A stretch of 64,000 nucleotides of DNA from Sequoia sempervirens (Eukaryota > Streptophyta > Pinopsida > Cupressales > Cupressaceae): contig VDFB02262709.1 of NCBI GenBank assembly GCA_007258455.2, positions 62,001-126,000 on the forward strand. Direction: 5' to 3'. The notes beneath the pieces were generated by a model. The model searched no databases. It was not told the DNA's origin and worked only from the letters and a program-made list of their open reading frames with translations. Both the position numbers and the translations under genes were made by a program. Of this stretch, positions 1-10,504 are shown piece by piece (the first letter of the stretch is position 1; the number at the start of each line of letters is the position of its first letter).

Positions 1-670
1 CCTCAATCGACGAAGGGTGAGAGGCAGAGAGGGATGATGAGGACAAAGGGATGGTGCACAACATGACCAGCCGACTGGGCCTCCAATTCAGCCAGGTCAG
101 ACAGATGTACTAATGCAGGATCAGGAGCAGGTGCCGCTAGGTGTACCACCACAGGCTAAGGATCAGACTCAAGTACAGCTCCAATGAGCATAGCCAGCAG
201 TGCAGCCAATAGGGCAAGTGGATCCTCGAGATACATTGATTACGCAGCTACAGGCCCAGGTGCAGACTTTGACAGGGGAGAGAGATTAGGCTAGGACTGA
301 GAGAGATCAGGCCATATTGCAGAGACAAGCCACAGAGTTACAGGTAGCTATAGAGCTAGGCCAAAGACAACAGTTGGAGAGCATGGCAGCCTTCTCCTCT
401 CAGGGTATAGTGTCCATTCGGTCTTACACGGAGGCTATCTGAGAGGCCGAGTATTATCATATGCATTATCACAAGGCCATTCCTAGAGTAGCACGGGTCC
501 CAGAGTATTCACAGTGAACCAGCCACAGACCAGTAGAGGGTCATGGTGACAGGGGCGAGGGTAGCATACAGAGGGGGTAAGCATCCTTTTGCTCGGGATG
601 ACACCATTTTTTGTGCCGTATGGGCTGCTTTTTGATAGCCCGATGGGCTTTTTTGTATTGATTGGCATAC
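1..670 (+). pseudogene. Decayed coding remnant, Gln/Glu-rich coiled coil
   Basis: Between about 235 and 520 the plus strand reads, with a few stops, as a polar Q/E/R-rich stretch (LQAQVQTLTGER, then ATELQVA, GQRQQLESMAAF), which looks like a coiled coil. It ends in an A/Y/H-rich tail near 515. From about 570 to 660 follows a noncoding stretch with GGGCT/AGCCC inverted repeats. Several in-frame stops make it non-functional. It could be an extra ORF or gag piece of a plus-strand retroelement that enters from the left edge; I do not recognise the family. Its orientation is opposite to Tat-1 on its right, so it is probably a different element. Confidence 0.4.
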
Positions 671-1690
671 ATGTACAGTGATCTGATTATTTTTTACTAT
701 GATAGTTACTTGATGATGATATATATATGAGACGATGATGATTTTGATATGATGTGATGTGATGTGTATCATTTATTTATGCATGTATGGATGATTCTAT
801 TTCTATATGTTGTGTAATGATGTTTATGATGTTATATGATGTATTTATGGATGCATTTATTTCCTATGATATATGCATTATGTAATGATCATGACTAACA
901 TATCTATATTATGTCGTTGACTTATGATAGGCAGATGTATTTATGTGATGCATAATGATGTTGCAATCTATATGATGATTTGAAATGATATGATATGTTA
1001 TATGGAATATGCAAAATGATACGAAAATGATCTATGGTGTATGTGCAAAATGATGTGAATCATGTTTATATATGAAATGATTTATGGATGAATGCACGCT
1101 TTGTATGTAATGGATTTTTGTGTGCTCCTATTTATTCTTATAATGATGTGGAATGATTTATGCAATGACATGATGCTATTTATGAGATGATATGGATGAT
1201 TAATGGATGGTATTGTAAATGCAATGGTCGTGTTTTATATGATATGATGCAAATGAGATGGTTTTCTAATATGCTTAGAATAAAAAATCTATATTATCCT
1301 AAACATGTTAAATGATAATGTAATGTATGTGATGCATTTACTGTGATGTGATGAAATGAAATGATATGTTAATGCAAAGTGGTATGAGGGTGCATTATGC
1401 AACATGAACGTAATGTGTGAGATGGCTTCATAATGTTATGCGAGTATGTATGCAATGGATTATCTAGAATGCTTATGTATTTATTATGTATGATTATGCA
1501 CTAGGGGATGATGGTTATGAAATGTTTATGCAAATGAATGTTATGCAATGGTTGATGGAAAATGCTTATAATACTATGTTTAGATGATGATGAAAATGCG
1601 ATGCATATGTTTCCTATATGATATGTTGATGCAATATGCTAATGATTTATGGATGCATGATCGATGATGACGACAACAATGATGATGATG
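670..1690. repeat. ATG-rich cryptically simple sequence
   Basis: About 1 kb built almost entirely from ATGATG, TATGATG, TGCAATG and similar words, with no gene. No single period is fixed, so this is simple-sequence drift and not a clean tandem array. It may be the 3' noncoding region of the element on its left, or the far 3' end of Tat-1; the junction near 1690-1700 is not sharp. Confidence 0.6.
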
Positions 1691-2769
1691 AACTGTCATA
1701 GTATCTTGTTAGCGCGAGAAGCAAAAAAGGATGAAAGAGAAGAAGTCATTTCAACGAGACACAAGAGATGATGAAAATGCAAATGATGATGATTACTTGC
1801 CAAGGAGTTGGGATTTTCAAAGGGCCAATTTCCTTATGTTTGATGCCACACGTGGTATGATGCATCAAGGTATAGAAAACTAGGATGGCGTTGTACCTAG
1901 TGTGATGGACTTTGACTCGACAAACAGATAGGAGTATTCTTGTTCACACCTGACATATGAAAACCTTGATAGGATGCACTTCAAAAGTTTCAAACACCTT
2001 GGACCAAAACACAGAAAGGCATAACCTATCAATGTAATAGTCAACTAGTTGCCCAAAACCTCTTCCATACATACCTAACAAAGCAAGTATTCGCCAAGGT
2101 TATATTACAAGAACGTCCAACAAGCACAACAAGCAAAAGATAATGATCGTTGCTCCCTTCCTATTTCTCTAAATCCTCTTGTTTGGATATCATCGAGAAG
2201 TCCTTGGAATGAGCACAATAAGATGAGTAAAAAAGATAAGACAAAGTAAACAAACAAGCTGATGTTCTTCAATACCGCTAACCAAAAGGGGATGTGTTTT
2301 CAAGGATAGGAACCAAAACTATTGCCAAAAGATAATGCCCATTGTAGGAAGGATGCATCTTAGGACATGTTAGTGGATGGAGACATGTCATTTCGTTTAT
2401 CCTAAGTGTTCCTTCAAATGATTGATATGGGACCAATTGGATGATGAGTTATCAACACAAAGTGTTGACCATCTTGTTTATGTATTGACTTAGACCTAAG
2501 ACTTGACGATTTGAGTTTTCACTTTTAACCTGCTAGACTTGTTTCCGATTGTCTTACCAAAGATTGAGGATGACGATCATTTATTATGAGTGATGTTATT
2601 GTAGGTGTAAGCGAGATGAGACAAATGCATTTTTTTGAATATTTGGATGTTTTTGATCTTTTTGAAATGTTTTTGAGGCTATTTTTGGTATTTTTGAAGA
2701 TTTTCAAATGTTTTTATTTTCAAATTTTTGATGTTTTGGGGTTTTCTAAGATTTTGACCAAGAGACTAA

Positions 2770-2853
2770 CCTAAGACCTATCCTAGGGGCCTTAGGGGCT
2801 GATCAACAGATTAGCCTTGCTTATGTTATACACACAGAGACCACGTAGTTTGA
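2770..2853 (-). other. Conserved noncoding cassette, Tat-1 copy B
   Basis: On the minus strand: AACTACGTGGTCTCTG, a spacer, then AAGCAAGGCTAATC, TGATCAGCCCC and CCTAGG. It is the more diverged of the two Tat-1 copies (CGTAGG has become CATAAG). The same cassette occurs at 2919-3002, 47025-47113, 61172-61237 and 61389-61465. Function unknown. Confidence 0.6.
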
Positions 2854-2918
2854 CTGACAACTTGACTGATTTACAAATGATGATACACATAATGAGATGT
2901 CAATTTATTATGACAAAC

Positions 2919-3002
2919 GCCTAAGGGACTGACCTAAGTGTCTCGGGGGATGATCAAAGATCAACCTTGCCTACGTTCAAGGCTCAGAGACCCGTAGTTC
3001 AA
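2919..3002 (-). other. Conserved noncoding cassette, Tat-1 copy A
   Basis: On the minus strand: GAACTACGGGTCTCTG, then ACGTAGGCAAGG, TTGATCTTTGATCA and CCCCCGAG. CTACG and CGTAG can pair, and the TTGATC/GATCA part forms a second short stem. It lies in the noncoding region downstream of pol. Function unknown. Confidence 0.65.
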
Positions 3003-3472
3003 CAAGATGACTCTATTTTTGACTTTCAACTAACTTTTTGACATGTTTTTGGGATTTTGATGTGTTTTGAATGTTTTTGGGTTTTGTGATTTTTTGATGT
3101 TTTTGGATTTTCTAATTTTATGAATATTTTTGGATTTTTGGATTTTATGATGTTTTTGGATTTTTCTAATGTTTTTGATGTTTTTGGATTTTTCTGATTT
3201 TAGGACTTCAAGAATATACACGAATCCAATCCGATAAGAACATGCTCCTAATGTGATGCAATAGACTACTCCGATAAAGGCAGGACAAGTTGACCTTGAG
3301 GATAGGCTGAGTAGTTTTAGGAGGGATCATGATATGAACACAAGACCAAGCTATGGTGCGAATGCAGGTGGATGAGTGATCCTAATGTGATGGATGATGG
3401 AAACGTGATGGATAGATGATGCAGAACAAGCCGTAAAGATCCTGATGGATGGAAAGTGCTTATTTACACAAG

Positions 3473-3536
3473 GCGCCTGTTTGCCAGGTTTTCACCAAGG
3501 TACTTGCCCAAAATGCCACCGAAGTGGTTTTCACTA
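3473..3536 (-). other. Twin stem-loop module just after Tat-1 pol
   Basis: On the minus strand, starting about 80 bases after the pol stop. The first hairpin is CCAC-TTCG-GTGG, a stem closed by the stable UUCG tetraloop, preceded by GTGAAAA. The second is GGTG-AAAA-CCTG-GCAAA-CAGG-CGCC, two stems separated by an AAAA bulge. The same architecture and position recur in Tat-2 (60228-60300). This is a seen structural pattern; a role in RNA export, packaging or translation is only a guess. Confidence 0.6.
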
Positions 3537-3617
3537 GAGGATAATTTTTTTATTTACTGTTTTTAATCCTTTTTTCTATTTTTTTTTGGATTTTTTGGTT
3601 CTATACCTCGAAATATT

Positions 3618-4418
3618 TTAGGCATAAAACTTTTTGAGATGAGAGCTGTTTATGGGCTCTTGTACAGGTTCCCCTTTGGGTGTTGATAGCTAATATGCCC
3701 CTGACTTGTAACTTGCTGTGATAACGAATGGTCCCAACCAATTAGGTTCAAATTTTCCTTTGTTGCTTGGGTTTGGGACATTCTTCTGATTCTCCTTTTA
3801 ATACCAGTTCACCGACTTGGAAAGTCCTGCTTTTGATTCTCTTGTTATAGCTCTGTTTGAGTCTATTCTGATAGACTTGCAAATGATTCAAAGAATCTAT
3901 ACGTTGCTCATCCAGTAGTTCCAACTCATTTAGTCTTGATACTATGTACTCTTCATCTATGATGAGGTTTTGCAGTGATATCTTGAGTGATGGGATCTCG
4001 ATCTCAATGGGGAGTATTGCTTCTGATCCATAGACCAGGGAGAAAGGGGTGGCACCTGTGGGTGTGTGAATGTTGGTTTGGTAAGCCCAAAGAGTGGGAT
4101 TAAGCTACAAATGCCAATCACGACCTGCATCATTGACTATTTTCTTGAGGATTTTTAGAATGGTCTTATTTGTAGCTTCTGCTTAGCCATTGCCTTGGGG
4201 ATAGTATGGGGTGGAGAAGCGATGTTGGATTTTGAATTTTTGGCATAAGTCAAGGACCTCCTAATTCTTGAATGGTGTCCCATTATCTGAGATAATGGCT
4301 TGTGGGACACCATAGAGGAAAATGAGATAGTTCAAGATGAACTTTGATATCTACTTCCTAGTTATATATGTCATGGGTGTGGCTTCTACCCACTTAGTAA
4401 AGTACTTCGTTGTAGTTA
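3618..4418 (-). pseudogene. Tat-1 integrase, C-terminal part (catalytic core and tail)
   Basis: The minus-strand translation shows the integrase core: KWVEATPM, the SDNGTPF block with the second catalytic Asp, then YYPQGNG followed by a stop and AEATNKT with the catalytic Glu, then GATPFSLVYG and a basic tail ending HLKKFYA and a TAA stop at 3618-3620. Stops replace residues at several places (after ITRK, after FKN, after GNG, after WHL), and a frameshift lies near 3800. The N-terminal half of the same domain is at 9871-10158. Between the halves sits an inserted chromovirus, and the reading frame is continuous across the empty site. The enzyme would join retroelement cDNA to host DNA; this copy is dead. 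Confidence 0.85.
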
Positions 4419-4762
4419 TGCTACGCCCTTAATATTATTGTACATCGGGTTATGAATAGTTGGCTTGTGGCTATCTTAACTCTCTATTAAGTCATATTAT
4501 CATTAGTATATTGTTATTTAGTTGTTTAGGTTAGCCTAAGTCTTATATAGGTGTGTCTAAGTCGGCCTAGGTGATATCCTTGGCATAAATAGGTATATAT
4601 AGGAGGTTGTGAGTCTTATTTCATCATCAAGTGTGAAGTGTGTTCTCATTAGAGATATTTGGAGGTTTTCCCCCTCAAAGTGGCTTGTTATTCTTAGTTA
4701 TTATCAAGTATTTTAGCATATTTCATATCATATTCTTCTATTGTGCAATTTATTTCATAACA
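4419..4762 (+). repeat. Chromovirus 5' LTR
   Basis: 344 bp, nearly identical to 9526-9870. It begins TG and ends CA. A TATA box (GTATATATA, about 4593-4601) is followed by the TTCATCATCAAGTG region where transcription probably starts. Confidence 0.93.
4593..4601 (+). promoter_or_regulatory. TATA box of the chromovirus LTR
   Basis: GTATATATA in the second half of the LTR, repeated in the 3' LTR near 9700. The position fits the U3/R border of a short LTR. Confidence 0.55.
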
Positions 4763-4764
4763 AG

Positions 4765-4776
4765 TGGTATCAGAGC
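4765..4776 (+). other. Primer binding site, initiator-Met tRNA
   Basis: TGGTATCAGAGC, two bases after the 5' LTR end. It is the usual plant retrotransposon site complementary to the 3' end of initiator methionyl-tRNA, and it fixes the orientation and the LTR end. Confidence 0.93.
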
Positions 4777-5133
4777 ATGATCTTGGCACCATAGAGGCAA
4801 GGTTTTTCTCAAATTTAAAGGCAATTTTGGGAAGAGTATATCTTTCAGATTTTGGCAATTTTTTTTTCTCTGATTTTTAAAGGGTTTTTGAAGAACATAT
4901 TGAAGAAGCTACAGTCTAGATTTCAGAAGAATTGGAGTAGAATTAAGTGAATTATTGTAGAATTAGGGTTTCTACACTAATTTTTTTGGAATCTACATAT
5001 CTCGCACATCTTGTTGAATTGGAGTATGATTTTTATTGGGTTTTTGAAGACATAATAAAGGAGATTACAGTAAAAATTTGAGAGAATTTAAGTTTCATTT
5101 GTGTGATTTATTTCAACATTAGTGGTTTCCATC

Positions 5134-6215
5134 ATGTTGGGGCCTTCAACAAGGGGTAAAAAGAATGTCACTCCGGGGAAGACTCCTGATAAGGATGGTG
5201 AAACAATCGAGGATATTTCTCATAATGAGGAAATAAATAAGGTCAAGGAAGACATTTCCTCAATTAAGATGGATATGTGTGACCTAAGAGGATATATATC
5301 AGACATATGAAACATGTTAAGCACCTACAGGGCTGAATCAAGAAAGGAGTTCTCAAGCGGCCAAGGTGAAAATTCTAGGTCAGCTACTACTGACACAAGC
5401 TTTAGTACTCCTATGGGATCTAGGAATTTATTTCAAAAGGTGGATATGTGCAAGTTTGATGGTAAGGATCCTCTAACATAGATAAACCAAATGGAGAATT
5501 TTTTTGAAGTACACCAAATCCCAAATGGACAAAAGGTCATGATGGCTTCCTTATATCTAGAACCAGATCAATTCATTTGGTATCATTGGCTTTGCACTCA
5601 TCGAAGTAAAAAGGGGCTCACCATCTCATGGTCAATTTTTACAGAGGAACTCCAAGCACATATAATAGCGTCACAGACAACTTCTTTAGCCAGCTAGCTA
5701 AACTTCCAAAAGCTGATCGGTTAAGGAATATATTGCAATTCCAAAATCTATCCTTAAGGGTGGATACAATTCTGAGAGGAAAAATTGAATGACTTATTCT
5801 TGGGTGGTCTCAAGGATCACATTCAACATGAAGGTACGCATGTTTAGCCTAGTTCCATAAATGAGTCTTTTATCTTAGCACGCAGGGTAGAGGAGTATTT
5901 GATTCCTAAGAAGCAAGGGGCTAATGTGACAAGAGAGAAAGGATATTCAACACAACCTACTAAGTTGACTCCACAAAAAATTGGAGAAAAGGCTTGTGTT
6001 TCAATTGTGATAGCAAATCTGATCGAGGACATAAATGTAGTGAAAAGAAATTGTTTTATATTGAAGGTCCCAATGAGGAAGAAGAGGAGGAACCCATACT
6101 AGAAGATGAAAGGAGTCAAATGAGGAATCACATGATTCTCAACCAATCATTTCTTGTCATGCACTCTCAGGTTTCAGCGCTCCACAAACTCTCAAGGTGG
6201 TGGGGTTCCTAAAGA
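5134..6215 (+). pseudogene. Chromovirus gag (capsid and zinc knuckle)
   Basis: ATG at 5134 follows a leader of about 370 bp. The N-terminal part is acidic and charged (DKDGETIEDISHNEE, KVKEDISSIK). The gag core reads KVDMCKFDGKDPLT, a stop where Trp is usual (about 5478-5480), INQMENFFEVHQIPNGQKVMMASLYLEPDQ, the usual capsid pattern of plant gypsy elements. A zinc knuckle CFNC...GHKC lies at 5997-6038. Several stops (for example after YISDI near 5308) and a frameshift near 5700 break it. Confidence 0.85.
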
Positions 6216-6580
6216 AGCAGAAGGTAACAATGTTGATCGACTCAGGTAGTACTCATAATTTCATCAACAAAAAGTTAGCTAATCGTCTAAATTGTTTCAT
6301 ATATCCGCTCCAAAGTTTCAAGTTTTGATTGAGATGGTGGTATAGTTAGTTGTTAGGGAAGTTTCATAGCATTAAATTATCCATGGGAGATTATCAACTT
6401 GATACCCCAATGTATGCGATATCCATGGGTGCAACAGATATTGTTTTGGGAGTACAATGGCTTACTACATTAGGAACAATTGAGATGAACTTCCAAGAAC
6501 TATTCATGAGATTTCAATTGAAAGGAAGGCTAGTAGAGCTAAGGGGGTTGAAGGAAAAATCTCCATAAATGGTAAGCTCT
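6216..6580 (+). pseudogene. Chromovirus aspartic protease
   Basis: The active-site block LIDSGSTHNFI is at 6233-6265 with the catalytic Asp in DSG. The second half reads ISMGATDIVLGVQWLTTLG, the flap-to-C-terminal motif of gypsy proteases, and then MNFQELFMRF. A stop and frame shift near 6330-6350 separate the halves. The protease would cut the Gag-Pol polyprotein. Confidence 0.8.
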
Positions 6581-6769
6581 CATCAAATGCAAAAGTTGCT
6601 TAAGAAAGGAGTGGATGGATTTGTGGCCCAACTATGTTCATTAGAAGTCTCTCAATCTAACACTCCTACTCATCCAGATTTGCAAGCTATAATTGATCGT
6701 CACTCAGTTGTTCTTGGAGATATGCCTAAAGGACTTCCTCCTAAGAGGGATCATGATCATGCCATATAG

Positions 6770-7520
6770 TTAGTCCCAGGGAGCCAACCACTAAACATTA
6801 GGCCTTACAGGTATCCACACATACAAAAGAGTGAGATAGAAAAGATTGTTGAAGAGATGCTAGAGGCAGGAATCATCAGGCATAGCCAAAGTGCGTACTC
6901 CTTGCATGTGGTGATGGTACGTAAGAAGGATGATACTTGGCGTATGTGTCCAGATTATAGAGTGCTCAACATGTACACCATTAAAGATAAGTTTCCAATT
7001 CCAGTCATTGATGATTTGCTAGATGAATTACATGGAGCTATGTTTTTTACCAAGTTAGATCTTAGATCTGGTTATCACCAAATTTAGATTAAGGAGGAAG
7101 ATATTTGTAAGATAGCATTTTAGACTCATGAGGGTCATTATGAATTTTTGGTGATGCCATTTGGTCTTACCAATGCACCATCTACATTCCAAAGTTTGAT
7201 GAATTCCATTTTTAAGAAGTTCTTGAGAAAGTTTGTGTTAGTATTCTTTGATGATATATTAATTTATAGCAAGACTTGGGAAGAACATTTGCAACATGTG
7301 GACCAAGCATTAGAAATACTTGAAGATCATAAACTCTATGCTAAGCCATCCAAGTGTGCTTTTGGTCTTACAGAGGTGGAGTATTTGGGACACATAGTTT
7401 CACATGAAGGAGTAAAGGTGGACCCTAACAAAATTAAGGCTATCATGGAATGGCCTATTCCAAAAACCATTAAGAAACTGAGAGGATTCTTGGGATTGAC
7501 AGGGTACTATAGAAGATTTG
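6770..7520 (+). pseudogene. Chromovirus reverse transcriptase
   Basis: In order: the [15 protein letters not shown] block, [51 protein letters not shown] with the first catalytic Asp, [13 protein letters not shown], and [10 protein letters not shown] with the catalytic DD pair at about 7245-7275, then [19 protein letters not shown] stop replaces the residue after YHQI (near 7085) and another follows at about 7121. Apart from these stops the catalytic residues are kept, so decay is recent relative to Tat-1. Confidence 0.9.
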
Positions 7521-8110
7521 TGAAGAATTATGGTAGTATAGCAGCACCTCTCACCACTCTATTGAAGAAGGATTCCTTTCATTGGAACAAGTCTACCAAT
7601 ACAACATTTGAGAGATTGAAGGAGGCTATGTGTATAACTCTAGTACTTGCCACTCCTAACTTCACCAAGGAATTCATTGTGGAATGTGATGCTTCTAGAA
7701 ATGGGATAGGAGTAGTGCTCATGCAAGAAGGTTGACCAATTGCTTTTCAGAGTCATCAATTAAAAGGTAAGAATCAACTAAAACCTATTTATGAGAAGGA
7801 AATGCTAGCAAATACTCCATACGGTGAAACAATGGCGGCCTTATCATTGGTAGACATTTCAAGGTTAAGACAGATCATGATAGCCTAAAATATTTTTTGG
7901 AACAATGACTATCTTCTGAAGAGCAACAAAAATGGGTCACTAAGATGTTAGGATATGACTTTGAGATTGTATATAAGAAAGGGAAAGAAAATATTGTCGT
8001 AGATGCACTGTCAAGGAAGGATGAGAAAGATGAAGCCTTATTGTGTGACCTTTCAATATTACAAGCAAATTGGGTGGAGGAAGCCAAAGCAGAGTGGTAA
8101 AATGATGTTG
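7521..8110 (+). pseudogene. Chromovirus RNase H domain, frameshifted
   Basis: The tether and start of RNase H are readable: [18 protein letters not shown], then [20 protein letters not shown] with the first catalytic Asp. A stop follows near 7733. Beyond it the frame breaks repeatedly; pieces such as PIAFQSHQLKGKNQ and the VADALS-like block near 7995-8015 remain in different frames. Confidence 0.75.
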
Positions 8111-8199
8111 TGACAAGTAATCTCATCGAGCAATTAAAAAGTGATCCTAGTAGTTCATATTAGTTTTGTTGGAAGGGAGATACTCTTTGGTATAAAAAG

Positions 8200-9300
8200 T
8201 GTTTGTATCTCTGCAAGAATTCCAACCTTAAAATAAAGATTCTCATAGAGTTGCATGAGTCTCTAGTGGGTGTCATTCAGGATTTTTGAAGACATATCAT
8301 CAAGTCAAGCAAGATTTCTTTTGGGAGGGGCTAAAGGGTGATGTTCAAAAATTTTGTGGCTGAATGTTTGGTGTGTTAAAGGCATAAAGGGGAGACAATT
8401 AAGACACCAGGCCTCTTGCAACCCTTATCTATTCCTAGCCAGTGTTGGGAAGAGGTATCCATTGAATTCATCACAGGGCTTCCCAAATCTAAAGGTCATA
8501 ATGTCATCATGGTGTAGTTGATCGGCTCACTAAATATGCACATTTCATTGCATTAGCACATCCTTTTACAACAAGTGCAGTGGCTAAAACTTTTTTGGAG
8601 AATATCCAAAAGCTACATGGTACACCTAAATTTATTGTTAGTGATCGTGATCCTATCTTCACTAGTCACTTTTGGAAAGATTTATTCTCATGTTTGGGTA
8701 CTCAATTGGCTCTTAGCTCTTCATACCACCCTTAATCAGATGGGAAAACAGAGGTTGTTAATAAGTGTTTGGAAGGATATCTACGTTATTTCACTTCAGA
8801 GAAACAGTTTTAGTGGGTAGATTGGCTACCACTTGCGAAATGGTGGTATAACACTTATTTTCATAGCTCATCAAAAATGTCTCCATTTTTGGCAGTTTAT
8901 GGATATCATCCTCCTTCCATCACATCATCAATTAAGGTGTCCCCAAGAGTTCAGGCAGTACAAGACCACTTGCTTCATCAACAACAAGTACTTTTAGAAC
9001 TCAAGGAGAATTTAGCCATGGCACAAAATTGAATGAAACAACAGGCATACCAACATCGTAGTGAAAGAAGTTTTGAAGTTGGGAATTGGGTCTTCTTGCG
9101 ATTGTAGCCTTATAAGAAAATCTCACTAAAGCAGCAAAGAAAGAATAATAAGTTGTCTCCAAAGTATTATGGTCCATACCAAATCATGCAGAAGATTGGT
9201 AGTGTTTCCTACAAGCTTGAGTTGCCACCAACAACAAAGATACATCCAGTTTTTCATGTTTCCTATTTGAAGAAGGTAACTGGGCATAATATTCCCACTC
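8200..9300 (+). pseudogene. Chromovirus integrase
   Basis: The HHCC zinc region is eroded (8210-8390). The core is readable in pieces: HPFTTSAVAKTFLENI, then FIVSDRDPIFTSHFW with the second catalytic Asp near 8640, SSSYHP, a stop in place of Gln, SDGKTEVVNKCLEGYLR with the catalytic Glu, then LPLAKWWYNTYFHSS and MSPFLAVYG. The C-terminal GPY/F part reads YYGPYQIMQKIGSVSYKLELP (about 9165-9225), then IHPVFHVSYLKK. Confidence 0.85.
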
Positions 9301-9344
9301 AAACAACACTTCCCGAGCTGGATGAAGAAGGAAGAATCATTTTG

Positions 9345-9490
9345 GAACTAGAGTGCATTCGTCAAACACACACAAAGAAGCTAAGGAATAGAACTATCAC
9401 TGAGTATCTCATCCAATGGAAGAAGTTATCAGTTGAAGATGCCACATGGGAAGACGAGGAGTTCATTCAAAAGTTTCCAAACTTGATTAG
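9345..9490 (+). other. Chromodomain at the integrase C-terminus
   Basis: The end of the last ORF (9153-9539) reads ECIRQTHTKKLRNRTITEYL, IQWKKLSVEDATWEDEEFIQ, a chromodomain with YLIQWK and the ATWE motif in place. In chromoviruses this domain targets integration toward heterochromatin (family knowledge). The ORF runs through the polypurine tract into the LTR. Confidence 0.85.
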
Positions 9491-9511
9491 CATTGAGGAC
9501 AATGCTTCTTT

Positions 9512-9523
9512 GAAGGAGGGGGG
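9512..9523 (+). other. Polypurine tract of the chromovirus
   Basis: GAAGGAGGGGGG ends two bases before the 3' LTR start at 9526. It primes plus-strand DNA synthesis in this class. Confidence 0.9.
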
Positions 9524-9525
9524 CA

Positions 9526-9870
9526 TGCTACGCCCTTAATATTATTGTACATCAGGTTATGAATAGTCGGCTTGTGGCTATCTTAACTCTCTATTAAATC
9601 ATATTATCATTAGTATATTGTTATTTAGTTGTTTAGGTCGGCCTAAGTCTTATATAGGTGTGTCTAAGTGGGCCTAGGTGATATCCTTGGAATAAATAGG
9701 TATATATACGAGGTTATGAGTCTTATTTCATCATCAAGTGTGAAGTGTGTTCTCATTAGAGATATTTGGAGGTTTTCCCCCTCGAAGTGGCTTGTTATTC
9801 TTAGTTATTATCAAGTATTTGCAGCATATTTCATATCATATTCTTCTATTGTGCAAGTTATTTCATAACA
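9526..9870 (+). repeat. Chromovirus 3' LTR
   Basis: 345 bp, TG...CA, differing from the 5' LTR at only a small number of sites, mostly single substitutions (for example GGTTAGCC versus GGTCGGCC). Followed by GGTTA, the near-copy of the left flank AGTTA. Confidence 0.93.
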
Positions 9871-10500
9871 GGTTATGATGAATTTGTGGCCATTAGATGA
9901 AGTGGGCTTGATTTTTCCAATGAGATCAAGTCCCCACTACGAAAAGGGCCATGGTGTGACAATGGGATGAAGCTCTTGAGCTAGAGCATGGATGAGGTCC
10001 CTATGCTGCTGACATTGTAAACACCTTTTGGCATAGTCATGTGCCTCTCTTTCCATTGTGGGCCAATAATACCCCGTCCTCAACAATTTCTTGGCTAAGG
10101 TCATTCCACTCGAGTGTGAACCACAGATACTGTTATGTACTTCAGTTAGAGCAATCAATGCCTCCTCAACATTTAAGCAACACAGTAGGGTTCCTTCTAT
10201 GCTTCTATGATATAGGGTATCTCCTAGGATGACGAATCTGGATGCCTTTTTTTACAAAGGTTCATTTGAGGTTTGAGGGTAAGTTGACAGGTATGACTCC
10301 TATTCGAAGGTATGTATAAATTTTGTGGTACCAAGGATCAACGAGACCAACGATTTCACACACGAATTCTGATTCTGGTACCTCAAATGCGGGCACGAGA
10401 AGCTGCTCTATTAGGAATTCATATTTTGGAACATTGTTGGGGATGTTCAGTAGGCACCAAATTGTTACCATGGTGTCTGTTGCTCTATTGTTGGTTCTAG
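9871..10500 (-). pseudogene. Tat-1 integrase, N-terminal part (zinc finger and start of core)
   Basis: The minus strand gives the H2C2 zinc-binding region: EVHNSICGSHSSG, LLRTGYYWPTMEREA, then RCLQCQQH. This is followed by PWPFS, a stop replacing Trp, WGLDLIGKI with the first catalytic Asp, and NGHKF at the break point of the chromovirus insertion. The stretch 10260-10470 is the linker from the second RNase H. The rest of the core continues at 4418 and leftward. Confidence 0.87.
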
Positions 10501-10504
10501 GAAT

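Larger units (their letters stand above)
2600..3205 (-). repeat. Duplicated block in the Tat-1 3' region
   Basis: Two roughly 300-bp blocks in tandem, each with a T-rich stretch made of TTTTTGGATTTT-like words (2630-2760 and 3030-3205) and one copy of the conserved cassette annotated separately (2770-2853 and 2919-3002). There is no gene here; the short ORFs on either strand are by-products of the A/T-rich words. Confidence 0.6.
4419..9870 (+). mobile_element. Chromovirus (Ty3/gypsy, Reina-like) nested in Tat-1 integrase
   Basis: A complete 5452-bp LTR retrotransposon: LTRs of 344 and 345 bp that begin TGCTACGCCC and end CATAACA, a primer site for initiator-Met tRNA two bases inside the 5' LTR, one gag-pol reading with zinc knuckle, protease, RT, RNase H and integrase, a C-terminal chromodomain, and a polypurine tract touching the 3' LTR. 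The flanks AGTTA (4414-4418) and GGTTA (9871-9875) are a 5-bp target duplication with one mismatch. The short LTRs, small size and chromodomain fit the Reina clade; the clade is inferred, not tested. Stops and frameshifts show it is inactive. Confidence 0.92.

Noticed and set aside
4765..4776. tRNA gene fragment
   Set aside because: Only the 12-base complement of a tRNA end, at the LTR edge: a primer site. Same for 37312-37324.
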